From: Tethya wilhelma
Taxonomy: Eukaryota; Porifera; Demospongiae; Tethyida; Tethyidae
DNA length: 64,000 nt
Direction: 5' to 3'
Assembly (NCBI GenBank): GCA_964030475.1
Contig: CAXIPT010000006.1
Coordinates: 818,354 to 882,353, forward strand
Numbering within the stretch: position 1 is the first letter of the stretch; each line of letters starts with the position of its first letter. Position numbers and translations under genes: made by a program. Below are positions 22,991 through 32,942 of the stretch, piece by piece. Below the pieces are notes generated by a model. It was not told the DNA's origin. It searched no databases and was given only the letters and a program-made list of their open reading frames with translations.

Positions 22991-23570
22991 TTTAGTTTCT
23001 TTTGTAATGTGTCCACACTATTATTATTATTATGTGTGTGTGTGTGTGTGTGATACAGTCATATATTATAACTGAGGTTATATATCATACATACGGTAGT
23101 AGGAATGGGCTGAACGTCCCATAGACACGATACAAAATGTTGTTGTTTATTGATTCTCATTGAAAGAAAGATAAGTCTTCAAATAATAATTATTATGTTT
23201 AGAGGCCTCCTCAGGACAGTCTTCTAACTATAAATCAACAAAACTTACAGAAACTTTTCAGAGTGCTCTGAAGAGAGTGCTAGTGAGAAGCCATAACAAT
23301 ATAATTTTGTTTTCTTTGTTCCTTACTTTGTGACTTTCTTGAACACGATTTTCTGACAAACAAAAAGCATTGAGCAAACTTTGATAGTATAGGGAGACTT
23401 CGTTTCATCTGTAGTACCTCCTTTTACACTCCTTTGCTGGCAAAAAGATAGCAAACAAAATCTAGGTAGCTTTATAACTATGTACAAAATACAATACTTT
23501 CTAAAGCCATTTTGAAGTAGGTAAAGATTGTCAATAGACCACATGGTTTATAATGCACATGCACAACATA
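22300..23570. repeat. Tandem segmental duplication, copy A (partner 25430-26710)
   Basis: The 5' part of the Pmp-like gene, the first codons (GCCATTTTAGTTTCTTTTGT on the plus strand), the (TTA)n and (GT)n tract, GATACAGTCATATATTATAA, the TACGGTAGTAGGAATGGG block and on to the GTCAATAGACCACATGGTTT block all recur in the same order at 25430-26710. The flanks are more alike than the coding repeats, so the gene and its upstream region were duplicated together. Confidence 0.85.
22991..23100 (-). promoter_or_regulatory. Conserved 5' flank of the Pmp-like genes
   Basis: About 100 bp before the start codon is nearly identical to 26109-26215 upstream of the neighbouring paralogue. It contains ATTATTATTATTA, a (GT)n run and TATATTATAACTGAGGT. 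Conservation of a non-coding flank fits shared promoter or 5' UTR function, but it may simply reflect recent duplication. Confidence 0.4.
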
Positions 23571-23580
23571 AAAAATATTA

Positions 23581-24264
23581 TCATACGTACGGTAGTACGT
23601 ATAGTAGGAATGGGCCGACTGCCCCATAGACACAATACAAAATGTTTATCACCATAAAAATCTAGCAAGACAAAGTTAAGCCTTCACACTTGCTCAGAAG
23701 CTCTTTTAGGCTGATTACCAACAGTATGTAAGGCCTAAAGCTTACAGAAACTTTCCAAAGCACTCGTAGAGAGCGCTAGTCAAAAGTTACACCCACGCAA
23801 TTTTGTTCTCACTTACTTACTTACTTACTTACTTCCTTACTTACTGACTTACTTGAACGCTGTTTCCAGACAAACAGAAGAATTTGAGCTAGCTTTGACA
23901 ACACAAAGTAACTTCTTTTCATCCGAACTAGGGTCTTTTACCCTCGTTTACTGCCTAAATGTGTTAAAATAAGAGCTAGAAAGCTTTGTAACTTCAGTAT
24001 AAATTTGTGTACTTCATGTGTAGCCATTTTTCTAGTAGAGTTCAAAGGTCGTTGTCTCATCCACGTGGCATTTAATGCGCATGCGCACTAGCCACATACT
24101 ACTACTAAGTATTTTTGTAGAGACTCCAGTCTCTGAGAGTCTCCTCACTGTAGTGTTGAAAAAGGTGAATGAACAAGTAGTAAAAATTTCAAAAAATAAG
24201 CAGTGTAGGAATGGGCAGTGCTGTAAAAAGTATTGGAACAAGGAATGGTCTCAATTTCGGCACA
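23581..24264 (+). mobile_element. GTAGGAATGGGC-family MITE, copy 2 (cut at a join)
   Basis: This copy starts with ATACGTACGGTAGTACGTAT and AGTAGGAATGGGCC, like copy 1, and follows the same internal order. It has a TTACTTACTTAC run near 23815-23850 and a perfect TGCGCATGCGCA palindrome at 24076-24087. It ends at the unknown base 24265 in the CAATTTCGGCACA block, where the truncated Pmp-like gene begins. The usual hairpin arm after that block is missing. Confidence 0.75.
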
Positions 24265-24265
24265 N

Positions 24266-26108
24266 CTCTATTGCTAGTGAAATCACATGCACTGTATATG
24301 TCAATGTTACCACTGGCTGTCTTTATTGCACCACCAAGTGAGTCTGCTATGTTGCTAGTGAAGATACTTTCTTGTATGCTAATATTACCACTGTTTAGCA
24401 GTATCGCACCACCATTAGTAGCTACACTATTGTTATAAAAACTACTGCAATTTATAGTAATGCTACCACTGTCTGTCCTTATAGCACCCCCAAGAGAGTC
24501 TGCTCTGTTTCTGATGAAGATGCTATCATGCATGCTAATGCTACCAAAGGCTGTCAATATTGCACCACCTTCCCTACCTGCCATGTTGCTACTGAAATTA
24601 CCTCCATGTATGCTAATATCACCAATGGCTGTCATTATCGCACCACTAACGGTTACTGCTGTGTTGCTACTGAAATAACTATCATGTATACTAATTTTAT
24701 TATTCCACGACATTATTGCCCCACCATAATTAGCAGCCGTGTTATTACTGAAAACAGTATTACGTATAGTAATCATATGCGAACATGAATCTCTTCCATT
24801 TATATGACTCCATATTGCACCACCACTGCCAGGTGTTGAGATTGTGCGTGTACCATAAAGATAACTAGATAATCCGATATTCTCACTGTCTGGCCAGTTT
24901 AAAATATTGGCACTAAATATATTTACACCATTTGCAGCGTTGCTTCGAAAATTACTCTCATGTATGCTAATATTCCCACAATCACACTGTGTACGTATTG
25001 CCCCACCAGTAACACCAGTATTGCTACTGAAATCACTGCCATGTATGATAATATTACAACTGTCTGTCCATATTGCACCACCACCACAATCAACATGACT
25101 GTTACAATAACTATTATTGAGGGCTATGTTGCTGCTGAAATTACAACCATGTATAATAATACTACCACTGTCTGTCCCTATTGCGCCACCACCCCACCTA
25201 GCTATGTTGCTTCTAAAATTACTACCATTTATGCTAATACTGCCTCTAGCTGTTATTGCACCACCATACCAAGCTGTGTTTTCACTGAAATTACTACCAT
25301 GTATGTTAATACTACCACTGTCTGTCCATATTGCACCACCATTCCCATAATCACCATCAACATTACTATTTCCCTCGAAAAGACATTCGGTAACCTCAAT
25401 GTCACTACTAAAAGCAACAATGGCCCCTCCTGATAGTACAGATCGCCTCTCCCGTGGATCCCAAGCCTCTCTAAATGCAGTGAGAGAGAGAAAAGAACTC
25501 CTCTCAAAATTTGCACTTGTGACATTCCTCAATTCCATTCCGTGTCCATTCTGAAATCTACAGTACTCCATCTTCAGTTGGTCTACTGATCTCACAGTGT
25601 TCTCTCGGCAACCAATGAACTCTATACCACCAACACTGACCACGGATATGGTGTCAAATTCAAATCCCGTGGAATTTGTGCATGTAACAAAGGCAACTAA
25701 ACTAGGGTAGGAGTTTGTTTGTGCAACTTGTAAGACCAGATTATTGACATTTTGTATCTGAAGACGAGAATCAAGAGTGTGATGACCAGGCTCAAAGATC
25801 AGGGTAATGTTGGAGTCAATGGTAGTAGCTGGGGACTGGGCATATTGAGTTAGAGTGAGGCAATCCTCATTCAAGAATGGCTTGGCATGATTGTCTGGAA
25901 TTGATCCACTACCAGAGAATGTGCTTAGTAACTCCATATTATCCAAGGGGGTGTGGTTGGTGGGTGTGGCTGTAAGTGATCCACTATCAGTGGGTGTGTT
26001 CTCATAGAGACAGTAGGTGTGGTCTGGTACAATATGGTATGTTTGTGCCGACACTAATGAAACCACTAAGGTGACTATTAAGATCGTCAACTGCTGAATA
26101 AAGGCCAT
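24266..26108 (-). CDS. Pmp-repeat surface protein, N-terminal part (cut at a join)
   Basis: The frame starts at the ATG at 26108 with MAFIQQLTILIVTLVVSLVS, nearly the same signal peptide as the full-length paralogue. It continues for about 614 residues: the acidic Ser/Gly segment, DSRLQIQNV, CRENTVRSVDQL, and then Pmp-type repeats (GGAIWTDSGSI, HGSNFSENTA). One unusual insert around residues 380-430 (SANILNWPDSENIGLSSYLY region) lacks repeat character. The frame stops at the unknown base 24265 and runs into a MITE. The Cys-rich, membrane and tail regions are therefore absent here. The matching tail fragment at 14115-14460 also ends at a join next to the same MITE family, so the two may be halves of one gene. 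Role inferred as for the paralogue. Confidence 0.85.
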
Positions 26109-26710
26109 TTTAGTTTCTTTTGTAATGTGTCCACACTATTATTATTATTATTGTGTGTGTATGTGTGTGTGTGTGTGTGATACAGTCATATATTATAACT
26201 GAGGTCATACTATGTATATTATCATACATACGGTAGTAGGAATGGGTTGAACGTCCCATGGCCATAGACACGATACAAAATGTTGTTGTTTATTGATTCT
26301 CATTGAAAGACAGATAAGTCTTCAAATAATTATGTTTAGAGGCCTCCGACCTCAGGACAGTTTTCTAACTATAAATCAACAAAACTTACAGAACTTGAAC
26401 TTTTCAGAGTGCTCTGAAGAGAGTGGGAAGCCGTAACAATACAATTTTGTTTTCTTTGTTCCTTACTATATGTGGCTTTCTTGAACAAGATTTCCTGACA
26501 AACAAAAAGCATTGAGCAAACTTTGATAGTAAAGGGAGACTTCGTTTCATCTGTAGTACGTCCTTTTACACTCGTTTGGATTGCAGGCAAAAAGATGGCA
26601 AACGAAATCTAGGTAGCTTTATAACTCTATGTACAAAACACAATACTTTCTATAGCCATTTTGAAGTAGATAAAGATCGTCAATAGACCACATGGTTTAT
26701 AATGTGCATA
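25430..26710. repeat. Tandem segmental duplication, copy B (partner 22300-23570)
   Basis: Collinear with copy A, including the 5' coding region, the start codon flank, the microsatellite and the GTAGGAATGGG-type block near 26232. It is followed at 26833-26945 by a solo MITE tail that copy A lacks. Confidence 0.85.
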
Positions 26711-26832
26711 CGCATAATAATAATATTATATCTACTGCTTTTTGTAGAGACTCACCAGTCTCCATGCAATGGCACCTTAGTGTTAAAAAAGTGAATGAAC
26801 AACTGGTCAGCCTGTCTATATGATTACTTGAC

Positions 26833-26945
26833 CAGTGATGAAAATGAAGTAGTCATGTGCCCAAATTCAGAGACTTGCCTTGTTACATTGCTTTTTAAAG
26901 CACTGCCCACTCCTACTTTTTCATTTTTTAAAAATTTTTACTACT
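26833..26945 (-). repeat. Solo tail of the GTAGGAATGGGC family
   Basis: ATGAAAATGAAGTAGTCATG, TGCCTTGTTACATTGCTTTT and CACTGCCCACTCCTAC appear in the order of the MITE right end. The hairpin partner and the left part are missing. It closely resembles 14464-14577, including the CAGAGACTTGCCTTGTT wording, so these two form a subfamily distinct from the copies with GGGGTCTC. Confidence 0.7.
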
Positions 26946-27370
26946 TGTATTATTATGTATAATACCGTAAATTTTCATAGTTCAAAATTTTTTGCATGAC
27001 GCTCAGCATTTGCAAAAATTAAAATCTGCAAAAATTTTAAACCTGAACTTTTTAACACGACTAACCGTTAAAAATTATTTTCGTATGTACCATATTTATG
27101 AAAATTTTATTTACAAAATATTTTCAACAAAAATATTTTCCAATCTATGATAGTATAATAATTATTGGGAATATTGCATAAACTTATCAACAAATTAAAA
27201 TTTAATGAATGTAATTTCAGTTCATTTGAGTATAAATTTACGTTATTAAAATAGCACAACCATGATCGAATTAGCACATGCTCTAATACGCCAACTTTTT
27301 TTTTAACTTATAGTCTTCAGATCTCAAAAGCTACAGTGTTTTATAAGATTCTACACGTCAAATTTCAAAA

Positions 27371-27559
27371 TACACTATTAAAACAAGGGTGTAAACACGA
27401 CATTTAAAAACTATACCCTAGGGTGTAAATCTTGCTGTTGCTGTGGTTACCTTTGATATTTTCACACCTTATTTCCTCCCTAGGGTTTAATTTTACTCCC
27501 TGGGGTATAGTTTTTAAATGAAAATGACCTTTATTTACACCCCTGTTTTAACAGTGTAA
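27371..27559. mobile_element. MITE of about 190 bp with TACACTRTTAAAACA termini
   Basis: TACACTATTAAAACAAGGGT at the left mirrors ACCCCTGTTTTAACAGTGTA at the right. A second inner pair also mirrors: TTTAAAAACTATACCCTAGG against CTGGGGTATAGTTTTTAAAT. No coding frame is present. Confidence 0.75.
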
Positions 27560-29183
27560 TCTCGATTGATGAACGTAAATACCTTCCATTTTGACTCTAA
27601 AACTGTTGTTCTTCAGTTGCAAACATGCAGACAGACAGACACACACACAGACAAAACAACTACTGTAATCCTTACCTTTGTTGTGTTTCTATCAGTTGTG
27701 AGTTTCTCGTGTGATTTTCTCCTCTTCTTTTAATACTTCCAATGAATTATCAGTCTGAGAGAATAAATTGATAATTATAACCACTGTAAGTTTGTATTTT
27801 TCTTATGATATTAAAAGATTGTAACCTACCTTTGAACTGGGATAATGATCAAGCAGCTATAGGCCTGAGTAGACTGCACTGAGTGCAACTCAATTCAATT
27901 AAGACTGTAAGAATTAATCACGTTGAATGAAATTGATGCCTTAATAACACTTATTAGACATTAGCAATCTGTGGTTGTAGTTTATTATACTATGCATTTT
28001 AGATTAATGTTATAACAAATTATAATAATTTGTACCTTTATACCTTTGTTGTTGTTTTCTTATCAGTTGTGAGTTTCTCTCAGTGGTTGGTCCAGGACCT
28101 GTTTTCTAAAATGCTTTCACTGCAAATCTAGATCTGTGGTCAACCTAGCTACTCAGTGTAGCTAGCTGGCTTGTCTCAGTACTAGCTAGCTGCTGCTAAA
28201 GTAACTTGTCACTTTAAGATTCTTTCTCTCTATTGATTTTAATTTGTGAGAATTTAAATCAGTTTTCATCAGGACCAATGTAATTACTGATCACTGACAA
28301 TCCTGTTAGGTAGTATATATAAATTTGGGGTTAAATTTATTTAATTTAAGCTGCAGGGATTCTGGTCTAGGGAAGCAGTACATGGTAATGTGATTATGTC
28401 CATACTACTGCTACAGTACACGACTATTACATACTTCCATTGATATGTCCTGTAATATTCCATTAGGCAAATGTTCCGTGTGGTTAAGGTGTGCGTGTAT
28501 CGTCTAGTAAAACTACACACATAGAAACCTACTACTAACATCATTATCCCCACAGTGACTACATATTAACATGATTTTCTAGGAGGTCAACATTATATAG
28601 CTATACTGTATATACCTTGTAGGGCGCGTGGCATAAATTTAAAATGAAGTGGTCAATTGTGGCTACATGACTTGGGTGCAATGTATCCAATTGTGGCCCG
28701 TGTATAGAGTTAATTTGTAGTGGTGATGTTTACATGACCATTACATGTCTAGGAATAGTATTATGTATGTGTGCATGCATGCATGGATTTTCATATCCAT
28801 ACAACGTTGGACATGTGACCATTACTTGCCCTCCATAATATTGGATGTGGTCAATGTATGTACGCATGGCTTCGTTCTGTGGTAGTTAAGCCTCAGCGCG
28901 TGCATAGCACGTGCAGAGGGTTACGGTAGTCGTTTTGTGTGTGTGTGTGTGCGTGTGTGTGTGTCTGTTACTGGATAATCTGAAGAACGGCAGCTCAAGA
29001 GTCAAAATAGAAGGTACTTATGTTCATAAATCGAAGTTATCTTGAAATTTTTTGTTTGGCATCATGCAAAACACTGTAGTTTTTGAGATCTGACGCTTTT
29101 GTGCTTCTCTGAGCGCTTTTTAGCTTCTTAGCTTCGAGACCACACCCATCACGTATAGTGTGCGTTATCTAGGAATGCAGTAA
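27560..29183. other. Non-coding stretch left of the KDZ element
   Basis: No gene is supported. Minor features are two similar TTTGTTGTGTTTCTATCAG / TTTGTTGTTGTTTTCTTATC stretches with GTGAGTTTCTC near 27675-27710 and 28040-28080, and a GT run at 28938-28965. Confidence 0.45.
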
Positions 29184-29286
29184 CACCCGAACGTTACACG
29201 AATTTTACCACATAATAATACTGAACAAGGTAGTGAAATACGTCGTCAAATACTACATCACAAGCCCTCGTGACCACCTCATGAGT
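29184..29286 (+). repeat. KDZ left terminal inverted repeat
   Basis: 103 bp, the exact inverse of 36869-36971. It ends inward at CTCATGAGT, after which the two sides diverge. It lies 57 bp before the start codon of the cargo gene and may carry its promoter. Confidence 0.95.
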
Positions 29287-29343
29287 CATGAGTGGATCCT
29301 ACTGTATAGTAGTACAGTACCATGGCAGTAGCCTGAAGCTAGT

Positions 29344-32051
29344 ATGAGTGAGACCATAGGTGAGACCAGTGGCAGTACTAGTGGGAGATTCTCTTTCAAT
29401 GAACAGCAGAAATCTATTCTCAAGAAATGGTTTCATGAGAAAGGAATTCAGTCAGTTGGAAAACAAAATTCAACTGTTATAAAACAGATTGCTTGTGAAA
29501 TAGGAGTCCAAGAGCATCAAGTGAAGGTTAGCTAGCTAGTTATGATGAACTGATTGCATGGTATTTGAGTATGTATATAGGTTTTGGCAATAAGTACAAC
29601 TTTCATGAGGGAAGAGGCCCAGGAGCCATAGGGTTACCTGATACTGGGGTATACTGATGTCTAGGTCAGAAGTTCAGCAAGTGCAGCTGTGAAACAAGGG
29701 TCGCTGAGTCTCAAGTTGTTGATTGTGGCTCGTCTGGCAGAAATTCTAGATCTGCAGAGAGCATGTAACTGTAAGGCGAAAAAATGTATTTCCAAGTCCT
29801 TCCTCCGCATGAACTGCATGACTGCTTCTGCTTTGCCACCGTGACTTTGTTTGGAAATATATCCATGCTTGGAAAGAGATGAACAATCCGTTTTTTAGTT
29901 CCTTTGCAGGTGCTTCAAATGATACCAATGACATAATCCAGTCGATAGAGTATATATACTGTCAATTTTATGATTGTTTACAATGTACCCAAACTTAGGG
30001 ACATGTGCCATCTGTTGAGCCTGGGGATGAAGCTAAGCTACACCTATCTATTCCCAGTATTTTATGCATCCTTAGATATTTGTTGACATGCAGGGGAGGA
30101 GTAGACCTCACCAGAGTGTTGGTAGAGCCAATCAGAATATTATAGTGAATGATGATGTCATAATTGTTAGACATAAGTCTATCATTCGTCTACAAGCTAC
30201 ACCCTTTTCCACCCCTGATCTACGACAGGGGAAAATATCCTGTGGGGGGTGCTGGGGTCTGGTCAGATCTACAACAGCAATTACATCACACTACTAGAAG
30301 GATCTAGTTCTAAAGAGCAGTCTATCATTGAGTCTTTGACTGTAATAATTATTACAATGCTTTACCCAACCACTCAAGTGTGTGGTGGATTTTATCGTTA
30401 ATTCAATTATGTAACCTGACAATATAGAATCTTTGTGTGTGAGCTACATGTGACATAATAATTCAGTCAATTGAGTATTTAGTATCTTTATTATTAAATT
30501 TTGAGTAGTGAGAGTAGTGTCGGCTCTAGAAAATGCATGCATGAGCTGGTGCACGTGCTAGGGATATTCTTTTGTAGCTTGGATAAATTTTGGTTTTGTG
30601 TCAAGAATTTATCCTGGCATGTATAGTGTGTAAGATGTGACTTTATATTAAGTATATGTATGATTCACACAGAATTGGATAACTGCTGAAAATACAAGAG
30701 CTAAGAAGCAGGAAATTCCAACCACATCATCTGGTAGTCAGAATTCTGTGGAAGGAAGGTAGCTATTCCTTTACCTTTCTCATGCTTAATAACCGTGATA
30801 CATATATTTGATTGTATTGGACTCTTAATATGTGAATATAGCTAGGGCAAATGCCCTGAAATCAAATTTATCTGACCTTCAAATTCTAGTGCTTTGCTCA
30901 TAGATGCCTGTTGTGTACATAACTATTAATAATATTTTATTGTATAATTATATAATATGTGGAAAAATTTTTACTGGTCCCAATTTTCATTGTAAAGGTT
31001 AATTGCCTTTGCAAATCACACATCTCTTTTATATTTTCACAGTCTAATCATGACTGCAAAAAGCAAAAAAGATTTCCTGCTATAAAATTTTAAGTATACT
31101 ATGTAGACGTGCATTGTACGCACCCTAAGTACTACATGTAGGTTTTTGTGTGTTATCTTCATATAAGTTTTCCACATAGCGTAATGGTGAAAAAAACTCA
31201 CAAAAGAACCAGTTTTCAGCTCTTCTGTAGCCATGAGTCAGAGAAAGTGTCTGGAGGTTTGTACATACAGTATGTGACAAAGTGTTGTGGGTAGATTCTA
31301 AAATAATTATTATAGTGTTATATCCAGAAAATAACCATGTATTAAATTATATCATGCAGAAGATGGTATTTGTATATACATGTCAGTAGTTATACTGCTG
31401 CAATATCAAAGCAACTAGCTGCTATCTCTGGTTCTAGCACAGTGGAGACAGCTTTTATCAACACTATTAACAAGATGCACACACATAATAATTTACACAT
31501 GCACGTTAACTCACCCACCCCATCCCTGCTCTGTTTAGATGGATCAGAAAAAATGTCTGAGCTCTCACGTCGCTGGTCTACCCTACCATCTCCAGAAAAG
31601 CGACAGTGGAAAGAAAAAGCGAGCAGTGGTGGATTTTGGACTGAATGGTCTAAAAGAAGTGTTGTCCGAGACCTAACCTCAGCTATAGAGGACAATGTAA
31701 GTGTAGTATGTAGATGTACTTAGTCTAGTATTAGTCTGATGTAAGTGTACATTGACTTTTGCTTTCAGCTTAAGAGCTTGTCTACCCTTGGATATGAAGG
31801 GTTTGCAGTGGTCTTAGATAAGTCAACTGGCACTGACAAAGTGATGTGTGGATCTGAATGTGCACATGACTTTCTCACTGCAGAAGAGGCTAGAGGTGAA
31901 GGAGTGGAAACAAATTTTTTCAAATATGTGTGTGGTACGTCACCCATGCACACACACACAAACACAAGCTGTGTTTAGTGCTCAAATTGCCATCTCTTTT
32001 TCTCATGATTTATACAACTACATGTATGATCTTTCTACATGTGTACACACT

Positions 32052-32089
<38 letters not shown>

Positions 32090-32278
32090 NNNNNNNNNNN
32101 NNNNNNNNNNNNNNNNNNNNNNNNNNNNNNNNNNNNNNNNNNNNNNNNNNNNNNNNNNNNNNNNNNNNNNNNNNNNNNNNNNNNNNNNNNNNNNNNNNNN
32201 NNNNNNNNNNNNNNNNNNNNNNNNNNNNNNNNNNNNNNNNNNNNNNNNNNNNNNNNNNNNNNNNNNNNNNNNNNNNNN

Positions 32279-32332
<54 letters not shown>

Positions 32333-32755
32333 CATCTGTATACCTAAACAGCAACAGTGGAAAAAAGAAGTCAAAACCTTACAATGATATGTTGACAGAA
32401 GTTCGAGCTGGGCTGAAAGAGAAATACTGTAAGCAGCATTCAGTATGCATAATAATATTGCTATCTTAAATTGTCAACATTATTCAATTTAATAGGTACT
32501 GTGAGTGGAAGTTCTCGAATTCCATATACTCATCTGGAAACAATGCAGTATGCTGTAGTAGGTTTGCCTGATGGTGTTCAGTTCAAACAACCTGCTATGT
32601 ATTCAAGACCTGAACTGAGGCGAGTATACAACTGTTTGGATAAGATACAGTTTCTCCCCTTAGCAAGTCATACAGAGTCTAGTGAAGCACAATCTAGCTC
32701 TAGATCAGCTCCTGAAATTATTAATCATGCAAATTCTTCCTCTGATGATATCTAG
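29344..32755 (+). CDS. Homeodomain and HMG-like cargo protein of the KDZ element
   Basis: Exon 1 (29344-29526) starts MSETIGETSGSTSGRF and holds two helices of a homeodomain (FSFNEQQKSILKKWF; IKQIACEIGVQEHQVK). Exon 2 (30673-30758) joins in phase 0 and completes the recognition helix as VKNWITAENTRAKK, matching the VKxWFxNxRxKxK plan with Ile for Phe and Glu in the linker. A short exon at about 31229-31254 would link in phase. The next exon (31539-31696) has an HMG-box-like end (MSELSRRWSTLPSPEKRQWKEKA). Exons 31769-31934, 32333-32428 and 32496-32755 all join in phase to a TAG stop, giving a segment around GYEGFAVVLDKSTGTDKVMC and a Ser-rich tail. The 189-base N gap falls in an intron CA repeat. 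A DNA-binding nuclear role is inferred: it could regulate transposition, bind the TIRs, or be a captured host gene. The middle of the model is uncertain. Confidence 0.7.
32055..32332. repeat. (CA)n microsatellite containing a 189-base N gap
   Basis: CA units flank the N run at 32090-32278 on both sides. The right part abuts the CAG acceptor of the exon at 32333. The real repeat length is unknown. Confidence 0.95.
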
Positions 32756-32942
32756 CTACTGTACATGCATGTATGAACATGATCATCATGCAATCTATGA
32801 CCTATTTATGATCATATTGCATGCATGCTCTGTTACACTATATCCTAGATGTGTAATGTATAATACAATGTCATGTATTAATTATTATAAATTATTATTG
32901 TTTCGAATTATAAACATGAATTCAATAAAAATTAATAATACA

